Shown here piece after piece: positions 34,884-47,116 of a stretch of DNA of 64,000 bases. The stretch is taken from NCBI GenBank assembly GCA_013399305.1, contig VXAI01000194.1, forward strand, positions 1,365,425 to 1,429,424. The letters run 5' to 3'. Numbering within the stretch: the stretch's first letter is position 1; each line of letters opens with the position of its first letter. Position numbers and translations under genes: made by a program. This stretch comes from Rostratula benghalensis. Taxonomy: Eukaryota > Chordata > Aves > Charadriiformes > Rostratulidae. Below the pieces are notes generated by a model, which was not told the origin of the DNA, ran no database searches, and was given only the letters and a program-made list of their open reading frames with translations.

Positions 34884-35235
34884 AGGCACCTCCCGGCAGG
34901 GCTCCCTGAGTGGTGTGTGCTGGGGGAGGGGACCAAGCCCCCCCAAGGCTGTTGGTGCTGCTGAATCCACGTCCCACGTACTTATTTTGCAGCCCCGTGC
35001 CCCTCGGGGAGGAGAGTGGGGTGCAGGTGGGGAGGGAGCTGCAGTGGATGTGGGGTATTATCCTGGGGGAGGGGACACCCCAGAGCCAGGACATTAAATG
35101 GACCAAAGCCCTAAGTGACCCCCCCCCACGGCCCCCATGGAGGGGATTGGGGGGTCCTGGAGGCTCCTTGCTGCCATCCTTCCCTCTCAAACAGGCTCAT
35201 CTCATTGGAGGGGAAAACAAGGGGTTGGGGGGATT

Positions 35236-35330
35236 ATTTTTTTTTCTTTGCACTGTTTGTTGGGGGGTTTTTGTTTTTTGGTTGTGTTTGGTTTTTTGTT
35301 TTTTGGGTTTTTTGGGTTTTTTTTGCTGGA
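35236..35330 (+). repeat. NUAK2: T/G-rich low-complexity block in NUAK2 3' UTR
   Basis: Alternating runs of T and short G groups (TTTTTGTTTTTTGGTTGTG and similar). In RNA this would be a long U/GU-rich stretch, a type bound by ELAV or CELF proteins; that role is inference. Confidence 0.8.
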
Positions 35331-35863
35331 TATGGTAACAGATGGGGCAGGATATACCTCAAAGAAGCTGGAGATGGAGCAGGGGGCTGGCAAGAGGTGC
35401 TGCCCTGGCTGCTGCCTGTGGGCTGGGCTTCAGGACATGCTGGCAATGGGGTCCAAACCTCCCAGGCCCCAGCTCTTCCCTCTCCTGCGCTGAGAAACCC
35501 AACTGGATCTGGCCAAGACCCTGTTCTGAGAACATGCTCTGATGCCAATATCCTTATTAAGTATTTCTTTAAATATTGAAATGAGGAAAAAAAGAAGTGC
35601 CTTTGGTGAGGCACCACAATCTTTATTTATTGCCTTTGTCTGATGTGATGTACAACTTCAGCAGCACGCGATGGGTCTGGCTCCATAACGACCTCCCAGA
35701 TGTTTTTCATGGGGAGGGGGGAATGGAGGTGTCCGTGCCCTTGTCCCCTGTGCCACACATCGAAGCTCCGTTGCACTATTGCCACGTGTTCGCTGGCCCT
35801 TTCCCTTCTCCAGGGTGTTTGTGTTTTCCCCCTTCCTTCCTACAAAGTGGTCTTGAGGAAACC

Positions 35864-35869
35864 ATTAAA
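35864..35869 (+). terminator. NUAK2: Candidate NUAK2 polyadenylation signal ATTAAA
   Basis: ATTAAATTAAAA lies 981 bases after the stop, with T/G-rich sequence just downstream. An ATTAAA at 35093-35098 could be a proximal alternative. Confidence 0.45.
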
Positions 35870-37397
35870 TTAAAAGCAAGTGTTAGATCTGTCTCATTAC
35901 CTTGATTGCGGTGCCCTCTCAGCTTGGGAGGGGAGGGCAGGGAGGTGTGATGGGGGGAACTGGTGGCTCCTGTGCTGCTCCCAGCAGGATGTGGCTGTGT
36001 GTGGTGCTGGGTCTTGCTCCAGTAGAGGTGAGAGTGTGAATTGGCTTTGGACACACGTCCTGGGGGGTGTAAAAGCTCTGTGCAGGGCGTGCTTGGCCCC
36101 TCCAGGGCTTCAGCGCATGTCCCTTCTCCAGTGCTGAGGCTGCTGGTGGGCTTAAACTGGTGCCTCCACTCAGTACCCTTATGTGGGGGCTCAGCAGCCA
36201 CCAGGAGGGTGACTGGTGGTGGATTTTACAGCTGTGGGGACTGGCTGAAGGTAGTTCTTGTTGTCAGAGTCCCACAGTGCTGGGATGGTGGCTGGTGCTG
36301 TGCCCCTGAGCCAGGGGACAGAGAACCACCAATGCCCAGAGTTTAGAGGGAAAGCTGCGAAGGAGAGGGATGGCTGCTGAGGAGGACAGACCTGTCCCAG
36401 CTCCGCTTCCAAACTCCTTCTACGATGCTGGTGGTGTGTAGGTTGAGATTTGTGAAATATCTGCAGGGCTTGGTGGCAGGAGCTCCTGCCTGGGCAGCTG
36501 CCCTCTCCCCATGCAGTGCCTGCAGGTGCCTCCAGTGGAGAAAGGACTGAGAGAGGCTGAGCCCCAGCAGCCAGAGCCCAGCTGTGACATGTACCACAGG
36601 GCTGTCGATTCTCTGGCCCTTTCCCCCTGGCTTCCTTTATCCTCTTCTCCTGCTGTGGCATTGAAGCCACTTTTATTGCTCTGCAAAGCCCTGTAACGAT
36701 TTCCCATTTCTAGTTGTGTTCATAGGAAATGTTTCAGCTCCCCCTCTGCCCCACAGCGGAGAGGCTGAGGGGCAGGGACAGGATGGCAGGGCTGCCTGCC
36801 AGGAATGCTGCCCCTCATCCCACAAGCCCTGGGGGGGGGGGGGGCACACAGTTTCTGCCCCCCACCGTGCATTCCCCACATGCTTCCCGTGCCATTAAGA
36901 AACACCAGAGCACTTAAAGCTGCTCTGAGGGCATCCAGCTCAGCCTGGGCAAAGTCCCTGTGCCCCGTGGGCTGCCAAGGTGGGATGGGGTGAGCCGGAG
37001 GTTGCAGCACCCCTGGGTCGGGACCGTCCCAAAATAGGGGTCAGGTCAGGCTGAGTCTTCAACAGCCACTGAGGGACAGAGCCTCCTTTTTGGAGAGCAC
37101 CTGTGGCTTTCGTTCCTGGCACGTCCTGGGGTGCTGTGGTCCTGTTCTATTAATGATTTATAAGAAAACATTTTTGTGTGATGGGCTTCAGAGCCAGGCT
37201 GAGCTGCAGCAGCTCCTTGTGGGGGGTGGCACCTCGTGGGTGTGAGTCAGGCACTGACCACCCTGTCACACGTGTCCTGGCTGGTGGCAGCTGCGGTTTG
37301 CATGGGTCTAGGAGGTGTGTTTTAGTCAGCTCAGCCCAGCCCTGGCTTGTGGTAGCCCCCCTGGAGCCCCTGCCCACCCTGTCCTCAGCCATAGGGA

Positions 37398-37600
37398 TGT
37401 GCAAGGGTGGTGGGAGCCTGGCCCAGGTTGCCCAGAGAAGAAGCTGTGGCTGCCCCATCCCTGGAGGGGCTCAAGGCCAGGTTGGAGGGGGCTTGGAGCC
37501 ACCTGGGCTGGTGGGAGGTGTCCCTGCCCAGGGCAGGGGGTGGCACTGGGTGGGCTTTGAGATCCCTTCCCACCCAAACCATTCTGTGGTGCTATGAAAT
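37398..37600 (+). mobile_element. CR1 3' fragment (plus strand)
   Basis: GGCCCAGGTTGCCCAGAGAA, then GCTGTGGCTGCCCCATCCCT, GGAGGGGCTCAAGGCCAGGT, GGTGGGAGGTGTCCCTGCCC, then ACCATTCTGTGGTGCTATGA. A standard CR1 terminal 200 bases, with low divergence in the middle. Confidence 0.92.
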
Positions 37601-40495
37601 GCCATTGGAGACTCCCAGGGCTGGGTGAGCGGGAGAAGGAGACAGTGGGAGGGGGCCGCAGTGACTGATCCCCATCCCTGCTGGTGTCCCCGCTCCCCAC
37701 ACCGTGCCCATGCTCCCCGCATTCCACCGCCAGCCCTTGGAAACGCTCCTTTCATCCCAGCCCTGATTTCCGCTGCTTCTACCCCCTGTGGGGCAGCTGC
37801 TCCCCACGGCCGGGGGCTGAGCCCCCCCTTTCAGGCCATGACCATTATTAACAGCTCCCTTTTATTCAGCCCTTTCATCCCCAGGATCCACAAAGCCTCC
37901 GCTTCCCTCCTGCCTCGCTTAGCACAGCCCCCCCCATCCCCTCCGTGGGTGTTTGGGGCGGGTGAAAGTGCCCTCAAGCAGCATTTTGCTGAGAAAATGG
38001 CATTTTTGGGGGGGGTGACTTCAGCTGACCTGCAGTGTTTGCTGCCAGTGCAGGCAGCGCTGCCTGGGCGTGGGGGAGAGGAGCTGTGCTCCTGCCAGGC
38101 TGGCTTGGGGGAGAGGGAAACGGGGAGAAACACCCAGAGATAAATGGTCCCAGCTGATGAGGTAATGCTGGAGAGCTGGGAGCACAGCCTGTTGCCCCGT
38201 GGATTTATGCCAACCGGTGCAAGCTTCCCTTGTCCCTGCCCCGAGGGGTTGTCCAGCAAGAACCATGGCTGCTGGGGGAAAGCCTGGACCCTTTTTTTGC
38301 TGGTCCTTGGGGTGCTGCCTTCTTACTGGGGGCAGCTGGTGCATCTCCAGGGGGTGTACCCCAGGGACTGGTGCTGCTGACATTGCCGGAGGGCAGGTGT
38401 GGGCATTTTCAGGCACAACAATTTGGCATTTTCAGGGATTTTGTATGTGCTGGGTTGCAGTGGACGGCACGGCTGTGGCTTTGTGGGTCACCTTCCCCCC
38501 CAAGCCGTGCTGCACCGTGCATCAGCCAGCCCTATAACCTATAAGCTCACCTGGGGGCTGTTACGGGAGCCACGTCCCTGTGCAACCTCCACCAGCGGCC
38601 CCCGTGCCTTGAAAAGGAGGAGAAAAAGGTGTTTTGGGGGCAAGGTGGCTGGAGGAGGGGAAGCGAGGGCACTCCCAGTGGGTCCTGCCTGGGCTGGGCT
38701 GTGTTTCCCAGCAGAGGGGAGCTGTGGGCGCTCCCCTGGCCCCGGGGAGCTGCCGGGGCCCTGAGTCACCCCACGGCGCCGTGCTCCTGCCCGGGCTTGT
38801 GCCGGGGAGCCCGGATGCACCGAGCCCATATTTGGGGCTCGGAGAGGAGCAGGCTTGGAGGGGGGGGACAGGGTGTGGGAAGGGAGATGTGCCTTCCCCA
38901 GGGGGTGGGGGGTGCCTGTGACCCCCAGGGACAGCCCACAGCAAACACTGCTTGCACAGCACTGTGAGAAAGCGGCTGCAAACAGCACAGGGTGCAGTGG
39001 GCATCTCTGCTGGCATTTGCAAGAACCACTCTCATATTGGTGGGAAGAGATGCCAGCAGGGCCACAGCCTGCCCTCGTTAGTGACCGGCTCCTAACGATG
39101 CCCAGGGCATGCAGAATCACGAGGAAACACGGGTGGATGCCCCAGGTGCTCTGGGGTTTTCCTATCAGCTGCCTGAGGGCTCTCATCTCCCTGAAGGCTG
39201 TGAGCAAGTCATGCCGCCCTTCCTTCCTGTTGAAATCTCCTGTTGTTGGTTTTCTTTTCCTCAGGTTTTTCTGCTTGTGCATTTTGGTTTGGTTTTTTTT
39301 TTCTGTCTGTCTGACACATCGCAGGCCCAGAGCCAACAATATTTCTAAGACATTTTCTTGTAATTTTGAGTGCCAGAACAATTAACACAACAAAGTTTAG
39401 ATGTTTCTTTTGCATGTGACACTTTCAAAGCAAGGCTTTTCTTTTTTTTTTTTTTTTTTCTTTTTTGAGGTGCTTCCACTACTACCTGTTTGATTGCTGG
39501 ATTTCTTTGAAGATCTGAAGAAGAGAAATCCCCACATGAAAGTCCTCCTGTCTTCAATGGTACTTTGCTGCAGCCTGGAGCAGGCTAAAAAAAAAAAGGG
39601 GGAGAAAGCAGCACCCGAAAACTTTGTTCCTGTTTCCCAGGAGCACAGGGAATGGCTGCATCACATCCGAGCCTGAGACTTCACAATGTAACCCCAACCC
39701 CTGCTGGGGACCCAGCAAACCAAGCGCTGGTAGCCACCCTGAAGCCTCAGAGCCCTCCTGAAGCTGCAGTGATGCTGTTTGAGCCCCTGGGTGACACCGG
39801 GAAGAGGGAGCCCTCAGGATTTCTCCGAGCAGGATGGCTCTGCCCGTCTATCCCGAGCAGCAGCCTCACAGTCCCGGGGTGTGGGGGCTGCAGCAGGATG
39901 GGGCAGAGGGGATCGGGGAGGATGAGGATGCTGTGCTCTGGTGGCACTGCTGGAGCATGGTTTGCAGCCAAGGGACTCTCTGGCCACCTCCTGTCAGGGG
40001 GGCACAGGAGGTGTCCAGTCATCCCTTTGGCTGCAGTCACCCGCAGGGCCATCCACCCCATCGTGACTGCCGGGATATGAACGCCACACTCGCATCGTGG
40101 GGACCCACAAGTGCCCTCACTCGGGCAGAGAGCATCCTGCCCGTCCCTTACTGAACCCTTACAGGGGTCAGACATGGCTACTAAAACCCCCCAAACGCTT
40201 CCCCACTCCTTTCATGCCATGTGCAAAGCAGCCCGGGGAGGCGCGAAGCCGCAGGGTCTCGGCAAACCCCCCGTGCTGGCTCGACTGCCCGGCTGCTACC
40301 GCCCGGTGAGGACGGGGCTGCCAGCGGGCTCTGCGGGGACCTGGCACACCCTGATGCTGTCTCCCTGCCAGCATGGCCCTCCCCGCCGGAGCCTGCTGAA
40401 CCGCTTTCTCCAGGTGCAGGCTCCGTCTTCTTGCAAAAAAGCGGGTGAGGCAAGAAAGGAGCCCATTTTTTTCCGGAGGCAGCGGCTGAGGAAGG

Positions 40496-40522
40496 ACACA
40501 CACACACACACACACACACACC
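40496..40522 (+). repeat. CA dinucleotide microsatellite
   Basis: About 13 tandem CA units. Confidence 0.95.
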
Positions 40523-42579
40523 CCGGGCAGTGCTGCTGCTGCAGGGAGTTCCCAGCCGGGATGCAAACCTCACTCTTCACACAGCGATGATGTCCCAACC
40601 TATGCAAACCCCAGGAGGAAGGAGCAGGGCTGCTGGGCAGCTCTGTGGTAGGTCTTTGTGGGTGGATGGGTATTGGCGTTCCCGTTTCGCACCCGACGGA
40701 GCCGGAGTCACGCAGGTTCTCGGGTGCCTGAAGATGCAGAGCCTTGCCTCACTGGATCCTCAGGACTGCCTTGGCTGGCTGCCTACCAGCCTGCTGAATT
40801 CAGGACCCACCAGGTCCAGCCCTTTCAAGAAACCCGTCTGGGTGCTTCTTTGCATTCACAGGCAACCAGATACGCTGGGAAAGTCACCCTCCCCTGCAGC
40901 TCCCAGCGGTCCCACACTCCTTTCCCGTGTGAGACACGGGACAAGCTCCCTCACAGCACTGGGCTGGGGGATGGAAGCTCCAAGATGATGTAGAAATGGC
41001 TCAGTAGAGGTGTTTTGGAGCCTCCTTTCTCCTCCCGTGCTGGCAAACAGCAGTTCTGTGCCCACCACCGCTCAGACCTGGCTGGGATGGTCATGGCTTT
41101 GGGGTGCAACCTTGCTCGGGGTCTGGTGCATCAGACCCCTGCCTGGCCAGAAGGATGCTTGCAATGTGGAGATGTCATCGTGGTGATGCAGTGGTGAGAG
41201 AAGGTGTCGCAAACCTTGGTCTCCCACAGGGCCACCTGAGTCACTGCACCATCAGAGTTTCGCCCCAGACAGGCCACCCTGGGGACCTGAAGGATGATGT
41301 CCAGTGGCTTGTGCGAACCTGTGGTGCCCCATGAGAGTGTCTGCAGCTGGGGAGCTACCTACGGTTCAGCCCCACACCTCTGTGCCCTGCAACCCCCTGC
41401 CCTGGCCAGCAGCGAGGGTACCAGCCCATGGGCAATGGGGACAGGAATGACAGAGCTAACACAGACCCCCAGGAGGCTGCGGGGGGGTGGTGGGTAGCAG
41501 GACCTTGAGTCTTTGGCCAATTTGGTGCCTGGCGTGGGGCAATTGATTTAAATTTGATTTACGTTGGGACCTGTGAGCCATGAGAGCGACTGGCACCACC
41601 AAGCCATGGTCTCAGCTGAGGGTACCCTTACAAAAAGACACTTTGAAGGGGTGATGCCCCTTCCCTGGTGACTTTTTCCAGGCAAGAGGCAGGGGGGGGG
41701 GAGACAGCACAGACATCCCCCCCCCACCTCCCAGCCTCCACCAGGCTGGGATCGACCTGCGAGCCTGGGCAGCCCTCGGGGAGCTACACGATCAATTATT
41801 TTGCTAATCTTATCTAGCTGCCTTTCTCCTGCTTTCTCCTGGGTGCCTTTCTCTCCCGGCCTTCCCTTCCCTCCCCTGCGCTTTGTAGCCGCCCGACAGC
41901 CCCGCTTCCCCCCTCCAGCCCTTCCCTTTGATCCTAGGAAGAAGCAATTGATCCTCCTTATCTTTATTGTGGTAGAGACATTCCCAGCACTGCCCTTAAT
42001 TAAATTCCTCTTCATTTTCTTCCCTGAGCCTTTTCTTTCCCCCCAACCCCAGACAAGTATTTATTTTTAAACGTGGAATTAAATTATTGGATTGGCCATG
42101 AGTATAAGAGGAGCCGGATCCACCAGGGCTCTGCTCCTTGGGGTTCAGGGGGCAACCTTGGGTCTTTTCCCCCCTCTCTCCCACCCTGTGCTGAGCTGTG
42201 TGCTGCGGGGTTCACAGGAGCTCAAGGTGCTGCTGTTCACCTGGGGCAAGGAGCCAAGGCTCGTGGCAGGGGGTGGCAGACCCCCTTGCTGCTGCAGGAC
42301 CTGGAAGCAGCCTGTAGCAGAGGGACAGCACGTGTCCCACAAGCACTGGCTTTTCCAAAGCCCTGTGTCACCAAGAGCTGCTCCATGGTGTGTCTCTGAT
42401 GGCTTGCAGACAACGTGCACAGGAGCCCTGGTCCTCCTGCCATTGGCACCAGCCCTGAAAGGGGTGACAGTCTCAGCCCATGGCTCCTTTCCCACCTTTC
42501 CCTGGCCACGGGAAAGCAAAGTGAAGCAGCGTGTGGGGGCAGGCAGATACACTCCCCCCCAGGTCCCCATGGGGATGAG

Positions 42580-42722
42580 GGAGGCAGGACCAGGCTGGAT
42601 GGGGCTTTGAGCAACCTGGTCTGGTGGGAAGTGTCCCTGGCCAGGGCAGGGGGGTTGGAACTCAATGATATTTAAGGTCCCTTCCAACCCAAACTCTTCC
42701 ATGATTCTAAAACTCTATGGGC
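42580..42722 (+). mobile_element. CR1 3' end fragment (plus strand)
   Basis: GGTCTGGTGGGAAGTGTCCC, then GGTCCCTTCCAACCCAAACT, then CTTCCATGATTCTAAAACTCTATG: the last 140 bases or so of a CR1. Confidence 0.88.
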
Positions 42723-42769
42723 TCGTGGGTGGTGGCACCAGTCCCTTGCGCCCTGCAGTGCTCCAGGGA

Positions 42770-42925
42770 GGGCCATAGTGGCATTGGCATCCGTCACAGC
42801 AGTACAGGCACTAGGCACGGTAGCAGAGCCACTAGCCACAGTGCTGCAGGCACTGGCCATGGTGGCATTGGCACTGACCACAGTGGCACAAGCACCAGCT
42901 GTGGTGGCCCTGGCCACCACCGCTC
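42770..42925. repeat. Degenerate short-period repeat (GTGGCACTGG-like)
   Basis: Repeats of a roughly 15-base motif resembling CACNGTGGCATTGGCACT. On the minus strand it reads as an alternating Ala, Thr, Ser, Val and Cys pattern (ATMASACSTVASGSATV), which is a by-product of the period being divisible by three. No function inferred. Confidence 0.65.
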
Positions 42926-44257
42926 ACACCAGGTGAGACCCCAGTGCCCCAGATCCGGCCGCCGGCTGTGGCTCTGCACCGCTTTAAGCTTTTCCGCTCG
43001 GAAATTTTTCCTCCAGACACTTTGACCCTGGGGGCAGTGAGTATTTTTCATGTAGATCAGTCGAAATTCCCCCGGAGACAGCGCAGGAATGTGAAGCATG
43101 TTATCCTTGGTACCAGCTCTTTCTTTTTACAGCCTAAGCTTGCCCACGCCGGCGGGGAGGAGGGGACGTCTGGGGTCCTGCCATCTTTCCCATTGATGAT
43201 TGCCAACATCCCCCCCTCAGCCCCCCTTCTTCCTCCCCCTCCTCCTCCTTGGGAAAACTCCCCCTCTGCGCTGCACCCCTATGGTGTCCCTGGGCTGGGC
43301 ATCTCAGTGGTTGCCCGGGTGAGGGTCTCCATGCCAGGGTTTGCAGTGGGTTGAAGGGGGATAAGCCAGGGGCAAGGGGCACCCCAAAAAAAGGAAGCAA
43401 GTGCTTCTGGATCCCCACATGAGGGAGCAGCCTCCAGCTTTTTGTTCTCCTCTCCGAGGGCAGGCAGGGAGGTCCCCGGAGCAAGGGGGACACCATGGGG
43501 CTGTCTGGGAGATCCACCAGCAGAGCAGAGGGCAGCAAATATATTATTTTATCATCTGAGGCTCGTGCAGCTGAAAACCCGGCGGCGTAACGCTAGTGAG
43601 ATAAATGGCTGCCTTCTTCATCTCCATTAAGTGCAATTACCCTTAGATACCAAACCAATTTATTAGTATTACGTGTTCCAGGCTGGCTGTGGTGATGGGT
43701 GATCATGCACATGAGGCAGGGGAAGGGAACCAGCGCTGCCTGGCCACCCCTTACCCCACACCACAGCACCCCAGGGTACCTCTGGGTGGCACCAACAGTG
43801 TGGTTCAAATGCTGCAAACCTGCCCAAAATGGAGAGCAAAGGCAAACCCCACAGAGGGAAGGATTCTTCTGTCTGTGCCAGACGGAGAGATGTCACCTTG
43901 ATGTCACCCCTACAGAACCCCTCTGACTCATCTCTGGTTTTTCCCACTGGGGTCCCAACGTCTGTCCCCTCCGTGGAGCAGGCACCAGCCTCTGCGTGTG
44001 CCCATGGCAACCCCTGCAGCACGGCTGAGGAGCCCTGGAGACCCGGGGTGAGGGGCTGTGAGGGTCCCCATGCTTGGTGACACCAGCTCGGCGTGACTCA
44101 CAGCCACTGGCACTGCCCAGGCCCCTGCTGCCCCTGTCACTCTGTCTTATCCCACTCTCAATAGCAGACTGGGAGCCCAGCTGCAGCTATTACATAAAAT
44201 GCAATTAGCAATGCTGGTGAGGGAGGCCTGAATGGCATTAAGGAATTCCTCCCGGGC

Positions 44258-44265
44258 TGACGTCA
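44258..44265. promoter_or_regulatory. Perfect palindromic CRE (TGACGTCA)
   Basis: Exact full CREB/ATF consensus, with CCCGGGC immediately before it. It is isolated from any recognised promoter. Confidence 0.3.
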
Positions 44266-45269
44266 AAGCTTCACCTCTCCTCCCGCCACCCGCACAAAGG
44301 GGGCCGTTATGAGTCCCCCCTCCTGCCCCACTGTGCCCACTGGGAGAATGCAAGTCCTCAGGGAGCCCCGAGCTGCACATGCCATACGGGAATTGTCCCT
44401 GCGACCAGCACAAATGTCACCAGCAGCTCCCCTGGCTCCCTGTGCAGGATTTTCTGGCACTTGCCTTCCTCCTTGCTGGGCATGGGAAGATGTCAGCAGG
44501 CCCCATCTGCCAGCTGCTTGCCCACAGGAGGGGGGCTTGGCCAGGTGCCCAGGCACTGGGAGTGGGAAGATGCTGCCCCCCCTCCCAAGAAGGGACAGCA
44601 GGGATGTCACTCCTGGCTGGCACAACCCAGCCCACTGGTTCTGCTGCTCCCCAGGGCAGGATGGCATGGGAAGGAGGACCAGCCCAGGATGCTGGGCAGG
44701 GAGGACAAGCAGGTCTGGGAACAGGAGGTATCAGAGGTCCCCAAATTCCCTCTGGGATGTTCTCTGCCCCACAGGGTGGAGGAGCTCTGCTCACTGCCCC
44801 AGCATCAGGGCCTCCTCTAGCCCCTGCCAAGGAGGTCGCAGGGGCTGGCCTGTGCCAGGACATGGTGTGACTGTCCCATAGTGTCACATGCTGCTCTTCT
44901 GCCCAGTCTCTGCTGCCAGGGGAGGTGGCAGGGTTCATGCGTGGTGCTCCTGCTCCAACACCTTTCCCACTTTGCAGAGGGCACAGCAATTGCTGGGACT
45001 CAGCTGTGGCACACACCTTCTCTGTGCTTGGACACCTTATTGCACCCACCTCCTGCTGCCAAGGCAGCCTGCACCCTCCTGAGACAAGATGCTGAAATCC
45101 CCTCTTTTCCTGCAAGCTCAGGGACAGCAGCGCCCCCCGGCCCCCTCTCACTGCTCCAGACCCCCAGGACAGGGGAGATGGGGCAGTGCCACGCTGCAGG
45201 CAGGAAAGGGTCAAAGGGGTTAAAGCGCTATTTGGGGTGGGAGATCCCACCCTGCCCCTCCACCCCATT

Positions 45270-45420
45270 TAGGGAGGATGCTCCGGGGCGGCGCTGGGGT
45301 CGCTGCCCATCGCGGGTCCCTCCACGGCGGAGGCCGGGGGCCCCCCTGCGGCCGCGGGTCCCTCAGCGCCGTCAGCCCCCAGTGCGGGGGGATGCCGAGA
45401 CCGGTAGGAAAGAGGATTTT
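45270..45420. promoter_or_regulatory. CpG-rich patch, possible non-coding RNA promoter
   Basis: A short block dense in CG (GGGGCGGCGCTGGGGTCGCT, CGGCGGAGGCCGGGG, GCGGCCGCGGGTCC) set in ordinary DNA. It ends near ACCGGTAGGAAAG at 45399-45411, which resembles a plus-strand splice donor. A reasonable acceptor (TTTGTTTTTGCAG) lies at 45587-45599. This could be the first exon of an RNA antisense to the TMCC2 3' region. No coding capacity is recognised. Confidence 0.3.
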
Positions 45421-46860
45421 CCTTGTCCTGACCTTTTCTTCAGTCTTCCTCGCTCCTGTCTGCCGGGGGGATTGCAGCGGTGGGGCATCTTTGCCCTCCC
45501 CGGGCTTTCAAGGGCTCAGGCGGAACCAAGCAGCGAAGGGAGCTGGGTTTAGGGAGCTCAGGCTTGGAGATTTAATTACTCGTTGGTTTGTTTTTGCAGG
45601 TATTTAATGGTGCAAATGCTGACCAGGTGCAGCACACACCTTGCCTGGATGCGTCAGGGTGTGTAGCTCTGCTGAAGCTGAGGATGTGGTGGGTTCCCCA
45701 GCTCTGGGTAAGCCCCCGTTGCTGGAGTGAAGTCCACGGATTTGTGCCCATTTGCTCCAGAGAGGATGTGCCCTGGGTGTCCCCTGCAGCAGTGGGCTGG
45801 GCTGCAGGGGACCTCTGCAGACATCTGCACCATCCTGGGGTTGCTGGGGTCCAGCTGCCTTGTCTCTGATATTAAACCCATGTCACCTCTTAAATGCCCC
45901 TTCCAGTAAGTCAAGGGGGTCTGTCTGTGTGCCCCCAGTCCATCATCAGGCAGAGCTACTGCTAGGTCCCGTTAAAGCCTCACTGCTTTGCTTCTCCCCA
46001 CCTGTGTCTGCTCAGCAGTCAGCTCAGACCCATTTGCTGTCTCTCCAGGTCAAAGCTGCTGAGACCCAGGCTGCTGCTGTGCTTCAGAAATAGTGCAGGC
46101 TTATCTCTGCCCACCCCTCCCACCCTGCTCCCCCCTGCTGAGCTCGATTACAGCGTGTGTTGTTTAACTCTGGTGCAAACCCACGGGCTGGGATGTCTCT
46201 GGTCCTTGCTGGGGTCTCTGCAAGGACAGCGGGGCCACTCCTTGCTGTGGTCACCTTCCAGAAGTGATGGCTCTTCTCCACCCTTGGTCTCTTCCACCAC
46301 TTCTCTCCTTGCTGATGTGTTCAGACCCAGCACCCCAGGATCGGGGCTCCCACCCAGAGCTCTCAGCTATGGTCCCAGGGTACACGTGGGGGGTTTCCAG
46401 CCCTGTGACCCCCCTCAGCCCTCCTCCTTGCAGCCCCCCAACCCTTGTGTTGCTGGCTCCTTTGGCAGAGCTCAGGGCTCCTGCAGGCACCCACTGCCCC
46501 ATGCAGAAATCCTGCACCGAGCCCTTGCTACTGGGACATACTGGGAGCTGTGCCAGCGTGAGGAGTGATGCTCAGGCACCAAGGGGATGCAGGAAGCTGG
46601 GCTTGGCTTGGCTTTGGGAGCATGGAAGAGATGGGAGAGGATGCACATTTTCCCACCCCACATGCTGGAACTCCCTCTACCCCTTCTGCAGGACTCCCTG
46701 TCCCTCCCGACCACCCCGTGCCCCGCACCTCGGGCTGGGATGTGCCACAGAAATGTTAAGGGTCAAATTCTCAGCTGAGGCAAACTGGTTCAGGGCCTCT
46801 GAAGTCAGTGGGGTGGCACCCATTTGCACCAGAGGAGGATCTGACTGTGCATATGCTTTT

Positions 46861-46922
46861 ATATATATATATTTATATATGTGTGTGTGTTGTGTGTGTA
46901 GATATATTACATAAATATATAT
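46861..46922 (+). repeat. Compound TA / TG microsatellite
   Basis: TA units, then TG units, then ATAAATATATAT. A simple repeat within the presumed TMCC2 3' region. Confidence 0.9.
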
Positions 46923-47080
46923 GTATGAAATAATTTAAGAAACATCCGAGACAGCATGCTGTGCTCTTGTGTAGGGCTGGGGAGGCTGGGGAGGCGGCTG
47001 CTCGCCTTCCCCCTCCCTGCTCCGGCTCTACCAGCTTTGATTCACAAATGGAAACAGAGTCTTGAATCAAATTAAAAACC

Positions 47081-47116
47081 GCACACACGCACACACGCAC
47101 ACACACACACACACAC
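47081..47116 (+). repeat. CA repeat with CG interruptions
   Basis: GCACACAC units at the left followed by pure CA, ending ACACG. Confidence 0.92.

Larger units (their letters stand above)
34884..35890 (+). other. NUAK2: NUAK2 3' UTR (end inferred)
   Basis: About 1 kb of non-coding sequence with a T-rich block at 35236-35330 and candidate poly(A) signals ATTAAA at 35093-35098 and 35864-35869. The second is followed by TGTTAGATCTGTCTC and seems the better distal end. The boundary is an estimate. Confidence 0.5.
35891..45269. other. Intergenic region between convergent NUAK2 and TMCC2 (left part)
   Basis: No coding exon recognised. It contains a 14-base G run at 36831-36844, CR1 fragments at 37398-37600 and 42580-42722, a poly-T run near 39443-39459, a CA repeat at 40496-40522, a degenerate short-period repeat at 42770-42925 and a perfect CRE at 44258-44265. 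The open frames are short, biased to Pro, Gly and Ser, and lack homology that I recognise. Confidence 0.6.

Noticed and set aside
33996..34970. 324-residue minus-strand frame opposite NUAK2 exon 7
   Set aside because: Shadow of a GC-rich coding exon; the sense frame is clearly the conserved one.
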